From: Pictodentalium vernedei
Lineage: Eukaryota > Mollusca > Scaphopoda > Dentaliida > Dentaliidae
Direction: 5' to 3'
DNA length: 64,000 nt
Assembly: GCA_031216915.1 (NCBI GenBank)
Contig: CM062290.1
Coordinates: 381,158,718-381,222,717 of the forward strand
Below are positions 33,399 through 43,387 of the stretch, piece after piece (the stretch's first letter is position 1; each line of letters begins with the position of its first letter). A model generated the notes under the pieces. It saw only the letters and a list, made by a program, of their open reading frames with translations, had not been told where the DNA came from and searched no databases. The position numbers and the translations under genes were made by a program.

Positions 33399-33755
33399 GG
33401 GGGCGCGGTGGCTCAGTTGGTAGAGGTGCAGGCTGCAAGCCGAAAGGTCCTTGGTTCGAATCCCACCTGCGGCAAAAGCGTTGTGTCCTTGGGCAAGACA
33501 CTTCAACCCCATTGCCCACGTGGGGGCACGGTGACGCTGTGTACTAAGGCGTACTGCATGTCGATGGTGCACCTGTCTTCAACCAATGCTAACCCTGCTT
33601 GTGTGGAGCTGGTATGTTGAGGAGCTGACAGATGCTTGCCATTGCTCGGTGGTTCTCTCTGGGTACTCTGGCTTCCTCCACCCGTAAAACTGTCACGGCC
33701 ATGGTTAGCCATTGTGCAGAAATATGTGACCTTAAAACACCAATAAATAAATAAA
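33399..33755 (+). mobile_element. Complete tRNA-derived SINE with 13-bp target duplication
   Basis: TSD TAAAGAGAAAGGA at 33386-33398 and 33756-33768, perfect. Head (33401-33474) has A box TGGCTCAGTTGG at 33409-33420 and B box GGTTCGAATCC at 33453-33463. The anticodon-like region reads ctGCAag, so a tRNA-Cys-like origin is possible but weak. Body from gttgtgtccttgggcaagac to ccgtaaaactgtcac; tail aataaataaataaa. Transcribed by polymerase III and mobilised by a LINE reverse transcriptase that recognises its 3' end (family knowledge). The exact TSD indicates recent insertion. Confidence 0.92.
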
Positions 33756-33768
33756 TAAAGAGAAAGGA

Positions 33769-34680
33769 AAGTTCGAAGATGTGTGCGTTTTTCGTTCATG
33801 GCCATTGGCCAGTAACCAGTTACCTCAGATCTTTTCCGACAAATACTTGTGTACGGCAATGTGACATGACGTTATTCCGTCACATTTCCTTATCCCCGAA
33901 ACCCAAACCAAGAGTTTTCAGCCGAAAAAAAGGGCAGACAGTTGTTAAAAGACATAACAAGCAAATCTTCCGACTAGTCGACTACCAAATTATAAGATTG
34001 ACTAACTGAAAAATCGCGTTGACTTCGACTAGTCGACTAATCGTCCAAACACTAGCTGTGTTTGAGTGTATCCAGTGTACTGTAAGCGATATTTAATACA
34101 TATCTGTGCGTGGTAACGGTCAAGTGTAAGATTGACATTATCAAGCTATTACAATGATGTGTGATGGCGGAGAAGTGATGCTGTAATTACTTTAATATTT
34201 ACAATTTAAGGCCTACGTAAAGGGTAGTGATGAGTGAATAATTCACATAATTTCAGGACGCATTTATTGACATTAATATTTTCGTATTATTACAACGATG
34301 TGCGAGGACAATGAGATGATACTGTAACTACGTCAGTGTTGACAATATAAGGTCTACGTAAATGGCAGCGACCCATGAACAATTTTGGGACACGTTTATT
34401 GACAGTATATTTATTTAAGATTGGCTTTAATACAATTACCTGAATCATTTTGCTTAGAATTATTTTAGGTCTTTATTTTCGGACGATTACAAATGTGATA
34501 TTTTAAAGCATTAGGCAACTCCATTTACATGCCTGTTGGTCGTAATATAATGTGATAAGTAAATAATCGTCATATTTTAACAAATCATTCATTAGTCATC
34601 CATTTGTGACATCATACAACAGCTGGACAGTTTCATTGGTTTCATTGACGAATTAAGAAAGTTGTTTTAGGTGTGTAGTT
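33769..34680. other. hAT-like end fragment and unrecognised DNA
   Basis: 33975-34055 (actagtcgactaccaaatta ... gactagtcgactaatcgtcc, then aaacactag) resembles the end of a hAT-type element rich in TAGTCGACTA motifs. The remaining bases to 34680 show nothing. Confidence 0.4.
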
Positions 34681-34911
34681 GTGACTGTAAATTTATATAT
34701 ATGTATTGGTTTCTTGTGTTCTTTTTTTGGTTTTCAAGTTTGGTGTTCATTAACTCTTTGCATGCTGTTGGTGGATATTCCTGCCCAGCATAGGGTTTCT
34801 CTTGTCTCTGAAATAAGTATAATTTGTGCATATTTAATCATATTGTCTCCCTGTACCTGGAAAGGATTTTTTCACCAATGATTTCTTTTATTACATTTGG
34901 ATTAATTTTTC
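34681..34911. other. No recognised feature
   Basis: A 66-codon plus frame (34681-34881) is hydrophobic but shows no start context or family. Confidence 0.25.
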
Positions 34912-34959
34912 ATCAAATCTAGTCATGGCTGCTTTAAAGCAGCCATGACTAGATTTGAT
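34912..34959. repeat. Perfect 48-bp palindrome without spacer
   Basis: Arms of 24 bp meet at ttt|aaa (34935/34936): atcaaatctagtcatggctg cttt and its exact complement. No loop at all. Confidence 0.95.
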
Positions 34960-35039
34960 CAAAAATATCTAGAAAATACTCAGCTGGTTAAGAGTTAAAG
35001 CAACAATTTTAAACGTCTTTTGGTGAAATTGACCTTTGG

Positions 35040-35345
35040 CAATATACAAGGATCTCATAACTTTACAGGCAGCACTTTGCCGTATAGGCTATGGTACAAT
35101 TTACCTTAGTCAGAAACAGAGGCCAAAAACAAACAGGAGTCATAACTCTACCAAACATGAATGGACGAAAGGCTAGGTATGAGGGCATCCGTTCCCCCAA
35201 GCTGCCCTATCACCATACCAAAGAACATTAAAATCCGACAACTGATGCTCGAGTTATAATACAAAATGTTCGTATGGATGGACGGATGGATGGATGGAGA
35301 CCTCGACTATATACCCCCTTGAAAATTTTTCGGGGTCATAACAAG
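35040..35345 (+). mobile_element. Short element with GGAT microsatellite and terminal hairpin
   Basis: Ends ggatggacggatggatggat (35274-35300), then tataccccc...cggggtcata. Same class of ending as 18771-19065. The 5' border is uncertain. Confidence 0.45.
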
Positions 35346-36551
35346 TGTGTCTGACAGCTAAATGTTGAGAGAAGAGAAATATGTTATTCTAGCTTGAATA
35401 AGTGTAATAGATAGTCCTCCAGGATAAATTACTGCAAAAATGTCAACTCATCAATTTTTCAATACCCTCTACCAGGCATCCTGATAGAACCAGTTGGTGG
35501 CAATTTTATTTTTAACCAATCCATTCTATTGGTCCTAAGGATGATTCATACGAAATAACAATTCTCTGTTCCATGTGGTTTGGGGAATATGGGCTTTTGA
35601 ATTTTTTTCCTGTTTTATTTTAGCCCCTGGAATTGCCACGGGGCTGTGAAAAAATTTTTTGGGGCATCAATTAATTACTAAGGACACACTTATACTACAT
35701 TCCAAATGTGGTTAAGGGGTCGTCCAACCTAACTTTGGTAAATTTTTTGACATTTTTCCCAATGCCTCAGAAACAGATAAGAGAAGTAAGGAAAGGCAAA
35801 TTATATATCAAAATAATGAGTATAATAGAAAAGGTACATATAAATTTTTTCAGGAAAAAAAGTGAATTTTAGGATTTTCAAGAAGATTAATTTGCAAATG
35901 GCATAAGTAACGAACCGGTAAAACCACAAAATAATCGGTAATTCGAAAGCCTTGTCCTCAATATAATGATAACATACTACAGACTCGAAGAAAGCATTTT
36001 TTTGACACACACTCTGGTTGGTTTTGACGTTTGAATGTAATAACACCAACACAAATTTTTGATGTTCTGGATGTGGCCATGTTTCAATGATGTTTTTCCG
36101 GTCATGTGATTACGATGTGGTTCTTGCAGAAATACTCAATTTGGAAGTGGGTTATTATTATTTGGGCAATCGTAAGAATGCAAGGACGTGATCACGCCCT
36201 TTATTTGTTCAAGACCATGTATGAGCGGATTTGCAAACAGGTGACAGCAAATACTTGAGCTGTTAATGTCATAACTGCAAAATATGGTTCGAAATTCCCT
36301 CTCTTGTTTACAGGCCGTCTGAACTTTTTTGTTGACAAAAAATCTGAATTATTGCGCACTAGAAAGACAACATGAACCACTTGTAAAAAAAATAACCGAG
36401 TGTATAAAATCGGGACGATACACATAAAATAAGGCAATATTCATAACAAAGTAAGTAGAATGCTTCAGAAATCACTTTTTCACGAAGTATATTCCAAGTG
36501 ACCTGGAACTATATTGAGCGTGTTGATTTCCCCCAGATGTTGTGAAGTTAT

Positions 36552-36797
36552 TTACTTCCTAGTAACCATGGAATTTGAAGGCGGGTATGTTTGATGTCTG
36601 CAAAGGACCGATTGAAGATGGGTTGAAAATGATGCATTCGTGCTTTTAAATAAGGTGCGCTTGGACGATGCTGAGAATTTAGTTTTTTCTTGCAACCAAC
36701 CATAGTAGTACAAGCGTCGATCAGTGTCTTTTATGATCATTTTACACTGACAAATGTGACAAATCTCCTTCACCGGAAACCATCCCCCAATCTGCAT
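36552..36797 (-). CDS. Conserved small ORF inside TTAA element A (unknown)
   Basis: 81 codons, MQIGGWFPVKEICHICQCKM at the start and CRHQTYPPSNSMVTRK near the end, with a CHICQC cysteine cluster. Copy B carries the same reading frame in the opposite orientation (39059-39307) with few changes, e.g. GG/GR, CKM/CKT, SVLC/SALC. The same pair of elements shows another shared frame at 36437-36201 / 39384-39659 (FLVRNNSDFLST). These may be exons of a transposase or captured gene; the match may simply reflect young duplication. Function unknown. Confidence 0.35.
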   Translation of the reverse strand: MQIGGWFPVKEICHICQCKMIIKDTDRRLYYYGWLQEKTKFSASSKRTLFKSTNASFSTHLQSVLCRHQTYPPSNSMVTRK

Positions 36798-38119
36798 ATC
36801 ACAATAAACATAACCGCTGTCACAGAGTGTCAGCGTGGCCGTGTGGTCAAAACCGAACGAATTATCGAATGCACGGTCAATATTAGCTGCAATTGGCTTT
36901 TAAACAAATGAAATAACGAAATATTTGCAATTTCTTCATTATTCATGCCGAGTTACTTTTTAACCAACCACATGCGTTCAGATTCGTTTGTCGGCATCAA
37001 ACAGATATTGTTTGTGGTAATTAAATAGTCTGAGAAGGCGAAGGAAGCCAAATATTTTCCATCATCTATTTCTTTTATTTTACTGAAATTATGAACTGAT
37101 AAGGTGGGTGTGTTGCAATTATTATGCCCCAGACCTGGAAGTTGGAAAATCAAAGGTGCATCTAGGGCCGTGCAGTGGTGACCCCTGTCCTCTTAATCTT
37201 AGTCTTACACATTCATCATTACATGTACCAACATTCTCCCTTGTATCTCAACCATTGCTACTCCAATTTGAAGGATATTTGGTGTTGTGATCGAGCATCA
37301 TGGGGAAACAATGCCTGTGTAGCTGCTGTAGCATGTGTTTCTTCCCACATTTTTTCAGAGTTGTACTTTTTCACTCTTTTGAGTTAGAAAATTTAGGTTA
37401 TAACTAGTTGATTTGTTACAATTTGTTGCAAAGTGCCTGCTAATACCCTCAATTGTATTGCTACAGAATTTTTTTGTGAAGATTTTGTTCCTATTACTTA
37501 TCAAGCAACAACCTAATGAATATTCTGTATAAAGCCACCAATCTGATGTTTGACACTTTTATCGGAGCTGTTTTGAAGGCTTATGGAACTCAAAATGTTG
37601 ATTATGGCAGGACTTTTCTATTCACCCATTAATCCATAAATTAAGTGTTATAGTTGGAAGTAAGAAGCTTGAAAGGTCCAGAACTAAAAGTCTAAAAAGA
37701 AGGGTTTGCAATGTAACATGATTTTTGAAGATACACTTATTTGGAGGGTTACCTGTCTGATAGTGTTTGGAACATGTGTGGCCAGGATCTTCAAAAAGAA
37801 AAAAAGTGTTAAACTTTGAGAAAAAAGACATATGCCTTGAGTGCCAGAGGTAGCGTCATACAAGGAAGAGAGCCCCCCCCCCCCCCCCCCCTCTGGGAAA
37901 TTTTTTGTGTCAAATGGAGCTCACTTGTCATCTTTTGGGGATTGCTTTGTGTACTGCGTTCTTGAAAAAAATATGTGAGACCCTCTGGATGTGCCCTTCT
38001 GATCTCAATATGTCAATAAGCCTCCTTGGGGAAAGTACATGCAATAATGGTTATGTAAGGTTGATTTGACGTGTTTTGAATAACAATGTACTTTTAAGTA
38101 CATTAGATGGTTTATTGCA

Positions 38120-38341
38120 GTGACAGGTTACAGTTACCCTTATTTCTTCTCCAACAGATATCATGAGTGTATTGGTGTCCAAGAGCTAAACAAAGCTAAT
38201 ATACTTATTGATAAACCAGACAAATTTAACAATTTAATCACTATCAAATTGATGCATGGGATAAAAGGGGTTACAGTGCAAGGGGTTTGTAAATATATTT
38301 ATTCAACTACAATGTATGACTTTGCAGTGCATTCTACATAG
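38120..38341 (+). CDS. Possible terminal exon in element A (unknown)
   Basis: A pyrimidine-rich stretch ending ttcttctccaacag (38144-38157) looks like a splice acceptor, followed by an open frame: RYHECIGVQELNKANILI, KLMHGIKGVTVQGVCKY, then a stop at 38341. No domain is recognised. It could be part of the element's own gene. Confidence 0.3.
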   Translation: MTGYSYPYFFSNRYHECIGVQELNKANILIDKPDKFNNLITIKLMHGIKGVTVQGVCKYIYSTTMYDFAVHST

Positions 38342-38856
38342 GAGAATATCATATTTTCTTTCCAAACTATTACAGTAACACAAACATCTTTATATTGGGA
38401 GACACTCTTTTGTCCTTCCATACTTCTTCTGCTGGACTCCTTCAAGTTGACCTTTGTTGAACTCCCCAAATCAAAACATAAACAAAAGAAAATGTCTGCC
38501 TTCAATCAGTGAGCACTCCACTTATAACATTTGGTCTCAATCGTTATTACTTTCATGAATTAGGAAAAGATTTCTTTGAGTATGTACTTAAATGTTTATA
38601 GAATACAACTGTTATTTTATTTTGAGGTATTTTATTGTAAAAATGTTGTTCTCTTACTTATGCCACAGCAGACTTTCAGGTGGTGCTATTTACACATGGC
38701 AGCAGTTCCATGGCAAATTTCAGTTTCCACATGTTCTATGTTTCATTCCAAGCATTTTGGTATATAATTTATTGGGGTTATTCATTTTGGGACTTTTTTA
38801 GACTTGAAAGAAAATTACATGAAATTTGACCAAAGTTAGGTTGGACGTCCCCTTAA

Positions 38857-40148
38857 GGGGACGTCCAACCTAACTTTGGTCAAATTTCATGTAATTGTCC
38901 CAAATAAGCATTTTGGTATATAATTTATTGGGGTTATTCATTTTGGGACTTTTTAGTCTAAAAAAGTCCCAAAATGAATAACCCCAATAAATTATATACC
39001 AAAATGCTTGGAATGAAACATAGAACATGTGGAAACTGACAGCGGTTATGTTTATTGTGATATGCAAATTGGGAGATGGTTTCCGGTGAAGGAGATTTGT
39101 CACATTTGTCAGTGTAAAACGATCATAAAAGACACTGATCGACGCTTGTATTACTATGGCTGGTTGCAAGAAAAAACTAAATTCTCAGCATCGTCCAATC
39201 GCACCCTATTTAAAAGCATGAATGCATCATTTTCAACCCATCTTCAATCGGCCCTTTGCAGACATCAAACATACCCGCCTTCAGATTCCATGGTTACTAG
39301 AAAGTAAATACCTTCACAACATCTGGGGGAAATCAACACGCTCAATATAGTTCCAGGTCACATGGAATATACTTCGTGAAAAAGTGATTTCTGAAGCATT
39401 CTGCTTACTTTGTTATGAATATTGCCTTATTTTATGTGTATCGTCCCGATTTTATACACTCGGTCATTTTTTTTTACAAGTGGTTCATGTTGTCTTTCTA
39501 GTGCGCAATAATTCAGATTTTTTGTCAACAAAAATGTTCAGATGGCCTGTAAACACGAGAGGGAATTTCGAACCATATTTTGCAGTTCTGACATTAACAG
39601 CTCAAGTATTTGCTGTCACCTGTTTGCAAATCCGCTCATACATTGTCTCGAACAAATAAAGGGCGTGATCATGTCCTTGCATTCTTACGATTGCCCAAAT
39701 AATAATAACACACTTCCAAATTGAGTATTTCTGCAAGAACCACATCGTAATCACATGACCGGAAAAACATCATTGAAACATGGCCACATCCAGAACATCA
39801 AAAATTTGTGTTGGTGTTATTACATTCAAACGTCAAAACCCACCAGAGTGTGTGTCAAAAAAATGCTTTCTCCGAGTCTGTAGTATGTTATCATTATATT
39901 GAGGACAAGGCTTTCGAATTACCGATTATTTTGTGGTTTTACTGGTTCGTTACTTATGCCATTTGCAAATTAATCTTCTTGAAAATCCTAAAATTCACTT
40001 TTTTTCCTGAAAAAAATTATATGTACCTTTTCTATGCACTTTACTCATTATTTTGATATATAATTTGCCTTTCCTTACTTCTCTTATCTGTTTCTGAGGC
40101 ATTGGAAAAAATGTCAAAAAATTTACCAAAGTTAGGTTGGACGACCCC
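38857..40148. mobile_element. TTAA-flanked DNA transposon, short inverted copy (B)
   Basis: Shares the TTAA at 38853-38856 with element A; second TTAA at 40149-40152. Ends match A in inverted order. 1292 bp: it keeps both ends of A but lacks A's middle (junction near 39040, gtggaaactg|acagcggtta). Near its left end is a ~60-bp inverted duplication (38903-38958 versus 38959-39010: ggggttattcattttgggac and complement). This is an internally deleted derivative. Confidence 0.85.
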
Positions 40149-40154
40149 TTAAAA

Positions 40155-40562
40155 TTGGCCCACCGGTTCTTGAAATAGAAATTCTGGGTGAAGCCAAAAA
40201 TGGATATGCCCCCACAGAGAGCCCAAATATTGACCTACCAACTTCCCTTGAACAACCTTTAATCTTCAACACCAAAGGATGTTTCATATCAAATATGAAG
40301 GCATTCCCTCTGGTGGTTCATGAGAAGAAGATTTTTAAAAAAATTTAAGCTTTTGGGGCATTCACCAGAGCCCGAATATGGCAGCTGCTTCATTTGAACA
40401 AAATGGGAGGAGTATTCTCCAAAGATGATCTGTGCAATATATGTTTGAATTTGGCCTAGTGGTTGTGAAGAGAAGTCAAGTTTGCAAAAGTTAACGGACA
40501 ACGAACAATGGACGCCAAGTGATGGCAATAGCTCCCACTGACTTACAGTCAGGTGAGCTAAC
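40155..40562 (+). mobile_element. Microsatellite/hairpin-ended element, 3' portion
   Basis: Interior matches 23740-24060 and 31900-32060; ends aatggacgccaagtgatggc, then atagctcccactgac...gtcaggtgagctaa. The stem-loop is followed by CTAA. Confidence 0.5.
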
Positions 40563-40599
40563 AACATAACTTGATTAAATTATTAATCTTGCATGTTAT

Positions 40600-41080
40600 A
40601 GTACTGAAATGGTTAACCGGATATTTGGTTTGAAACCAGTTAGCTACCTAACCGATTAGAAAAACCGTCAACCGGTTATCCGAAATATCGATAGTGATCG
40701 TCATTCCACATTTAAAATGTAGTAAATCTGCTGCTTCTCCTTTGTGATAGATTACACATCAAAGCCGCATTGTATATATTGAGAAATAATCGGATTTGGT
40801 GTTCCAGACATTGTTAATGATCGGCAGTTTCCGTAAGTAATGAGTAATCGCAGTAACTGTTCCATAGTGTGCATACAGACAGACATTGTCGAGTACTCGA
40901 CAACATTCGTTTGAAAACACGCACTACGGAATAGTTTGAGAATACTGCTTTCCAATTCCTATAGTTTTGATCCCCTTATTCGGTAAAATAATGGCCACGG
41001 ATAACCGGATATTATCCGGTTATAGCTCTCTGTTAGTCTGTTACGTAAATGAGCCAACCGTGTCAGCCCTAGTAAGTTTT
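40600..41080. other. Probable hAT-like remnant
   Basis: Repeated ccggttatccg / cggataaccgg segments near both ends (40670-40690; 40997-41025) and a tagggctgacacgg-type terminus on the complement at about 41055-41073. No transposase. Confidence 0.3.
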
Positions 41081-41204
41081 ACCAGAAAGACTTAACTATC
41101 TTTCAAAACTATCTTGACACTAAGTATTGCATGTGCATATGAAAAGAAAAGCATGGTTTTCCGTCTTGGAAATTTTCATCAAAATAAATAGCCATAAGGC
41201 CTAA

Positions 41205-41600
41205 AAAAATAATAAACTGTTTCTCAGGCCCTCCCGCATGGTCCTTTTGGCTGCCGCATGCTCTCTTTTTATAACCAATTTAAACTTAAAAAAAATAAAA
41301 ATTATATGGTTTATGTCTGATATTTTACCCAAGTTAAAAAAATTGATGAATTTGTCCCTTGAGTGCAAGAAGGCTTTGCAATGCTTTAGCATTGCAAAGC
41401 CTTCTTGCACTCAAGGGATGAAATACACCACCACCCATGCTATTCTGTAGATTATGAGGCCTAAAACTTGAACCAAGAACATGAACTTTTGATGGCAAAG
41501 AAGTAATTACTGAAATAAAAAATAAAATAAAAAAACGCTCACCCGCATGAAATTTTACAAATAATTGCCTGAGAAACAGAAGGTCTACTTTGTGTGGCCT
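41205..41600. mobile_element. Foldback element FB1 with 30-bp perfect central hairpin
   Basis: Outer inverted repeat ctgtttctcaggc (41217-41229) / gcctgagaaacag. Central arms 41355-41384 and 41389-41418 are perfect complements with loop ttta. Further copies at 49205-49520 (imperfect) and 57125-57366 (half, inverted orientation). No ORF. Confidence 0.8.
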
Positions 41601-41784
41601 AACCAATCCATATTTGTCAGAGACTTAGAATTAGAGGTCGGAGGTTTTTATTTCTCAGATTCAGTTTCAATTTCTGTTTGGTTTCAGCAAAAATCTCCAT
41701 TTTCAGCCCTGGTAATTAACCCTTAGCATTCAGCAGTGTGAGGAAAATGCCGATGAAACTAAAAATATCCACAGAAAAAATATT
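41601..41784. other. Unrecognised short stretch
   Basis: Between FB1 and the DIRS element; contains ttaacccttagcattc, perhaps a fragment of the TTAACCC-ended MITE. Confidence 0.25.
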
Positions 41785-42222
41785 AAAATTTTTTAGTAAA
41801 TTGTGTTTATTAACATACCTACCACAATTGTTTACAATTGGCTGTAACATAAGTGCAAGCCCTACTTCAGAACTAACTCAAGCTTTTAGAATCTTTTCCA
41901 AATGAGTTGGAAAAGTACTAGAGTGCAAAAGCACGAAAAAGATCGAAAAAAGGGTCGAGCGAGACCAGCGCTCGAAATTACAGGTACTCTCTCTGCACAC
42001 CTCTTGCGTTTACCGAGCGCATGCGCAACAACCGTGACGTCAATTCCGTATTTCCGCCAACAAGAAGTTTGTGATTTAGCGGGGAGGCATCGATATCAAA
42101 GATATCCCCAAGGAGGGTGGGCCTCCGGTAAACAATTGTGGTAGGTATGTTAAGAAACAAAATTTACTAAAAAATTTTAATTTCTTTTCAACCTACTCAC
42201 AATTGTTTACAATTGGCTGAAT
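41785..42222. repeat. C left inverted repeat and internal complementary region
   Basis: Contains agcgcatgcgca (42016-42027) and the CRE-like palindrome tgacgtca (42035-42042). 42131-42222 is the combined-ends segment. Confidence 0.85.
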
Positions 42223-42382
42223 AAACAATAGGAGGAAGTGAATCACATAACCAATACCAACAAGAGTAGCAGAACGAAAGCAAGGATGGCAGAGAACAAA
42301 AACGAAAACCTGTAATGAAGATAGAGAGAAGGCACCTGAAAAGAACAAGGCTGAGAGAAGCGCAACCTCGACAAAAACAATT

Positions 42383-43387
42383 TTAACGAGGGTGCACAAC
42401 AGCCTGAGCAGCAACGAGAGGGCCTAAAGAATAAAGGTCCTCAGATTGCTGCTGAAGGTGGCGGAGATAAAAGGAGGAGAAGGTAGAAGCATTCCTCCAG
42501 TAAGCCGCATTCATAACATCATGGAGCGAAACAGAATTGGAGAACGCCCAGGATGTAGAAATGGCACGAACCTCGTGAGCATTAAGCTGATTCGAAACAA
42601 GATCCGATGCAGACAAGCGAGAATAAGCCAGCTTGATTGCAAGACAGATCCACCTGGAAATAGAATGAGAAGAGATAGACTGCCTCTTAGGAATGAGAGA
42701 CAGAAAGAATCTCTTCCGACCCCTCCTAATGAACTGAGTGCGAGTAATGTAAGTCTTGACCGCACGAACAGGACAAAGAAGAGGCCTCCGTCCATCTACA
42801 GCAGGGAGAGCCCGAATGCAGATGGGAGGAGGTACCGAATCAGGGAGTTGATTCTTAGCCAGAAAAGAGCAATCAGTAGTGAATGTGACACTGTTAGCCT
42901 CATTTTGGAAGAAGGCAGAATCAACAGATAGCGCATGAAGCTCACTGACTCGACGAGCAGAAGCAAACGCTAGAAGAAAAGCCGTCTTATAGGTGAGAAA
43001 ACGCATGTCGGTCTCAGATAAAGGCTCGAATGGCGCCCCCTCCAAACAGTGCAACACCCATGCCAAGTTCCACTTGGGTGTAAGACGCAAAACTCGAGGC
43101 CTCTTCAAAGAAAAGTGCCGAAGAAGTTTGGAGAGGAAAAGATTACGACCGATACACCGCTTTCCCACATAAGAGAAAGCATCAGACAGCATAGACCGAT
43201 AGCCCTTAATCGTAATAGGCTGGAGGCCCTTGGAGTCAAAAAGAAAAACCAGAAAATCCGCAATTGGAGCGATTGACGGATCACGGTAATTCACATTGTG
43301 ATCTGAACACCAGCGGCAGAAAACCTTCCACTTGGCGGCATAAGTCATTCCAGTGGAAGGTCGCCGCGATGCAGAAATGCACTCCAC
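42383..43387 (-). CDS. Tyrosine recombinase of DIRS element C
   Basis: 334-codon uninterrupted ORF. Core-binding region first (YAAKWKVFCRWCSDHNVNYR, residues 16-35). Catalytic residues: Arg at 145-146 (FASARRVSELHAL), HEVR at 271-274 (His and second Arg), and candidate nucleophile Tyr307 (STFSSFYLRH). This is the R..HxxR..Y set of the superfamily. It integrates the element by strand exchange through a phosphotyrosine link; it would act in the nucleus on a circular DNA intermediate. Start: overlaps the 3' end of the RNase H frame by ~40 bp, so translation may be from an internal ATG or by readthrough. The only C-element gene without a visible lesion. Confidence 0.92.
   Translation of the reverse strand: MECISASRRPSTGMTYAAKWKVFCRWCSDHNVNYRDPSIAPIADFLVFLFDSKGLQPITIKGYRSMLSDAFSYVGKRCIGRNLFLSKLLRHFSLKRPRVLRLTPKWNLAWVLHCLEGAPFEPLSETDMRFLTYKTAFLLAFASARRVSELHALSVDSAFFQNEANSVTFTTDCSFLAKNQLPDSVPPPICIRALPAVDGRRPLLCPVRAVKTYITRTQFIRRGRKRFFLSLIPKRQSISSHSISRWICLAIKLAYSRLSASDLVSNQLNAHEVRAISTSWAFSNSVSLHDVMNAAYWRNASTFSSFYLRHLQQQSEDLYSLGPLVAAQAVVHPR

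Larger units (their letters stand above)
35716..38852. mobile_element. TTAA-flanked DNA transposon, long copy (A)
   Basis: TTAA at 35712-35715 and 38853-38856. Ends GGGGTCGTCCAACCTAACTT and, at the right (complement), GGGGACGTCCAACCTAACTT, sharing 24 bp through TTTGGT. 3137 bp. The left ~1.1 kb is repeated in inverted orientation in copy B. The middle (36840-38640) is found only here. TTAA targets are used by piggyBac and Kolobok families, but no transposase of either was recognised. Confidence 0.8.

Noticed and set aside
33401..33474. tRNA gene
   Set aside because: A and B boxes are present, but the sequence runs directly into a SINE body with an AATAAA-repeat tail and is bracketed by a 13-bp duplication; the acceptor and anticodon stems pair poorly.
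35801..40056. Two near-identical 82-83 codon ORFs as a paired gene family
   Set aside because: They are the inverted arms of the TTAA elements; AT-rich and without domains, so treated as element sequence.
42446..42931. 161-codon plus-strand ORF
   Set aside because: Antisense to the recombinase with intact catalytic residues.
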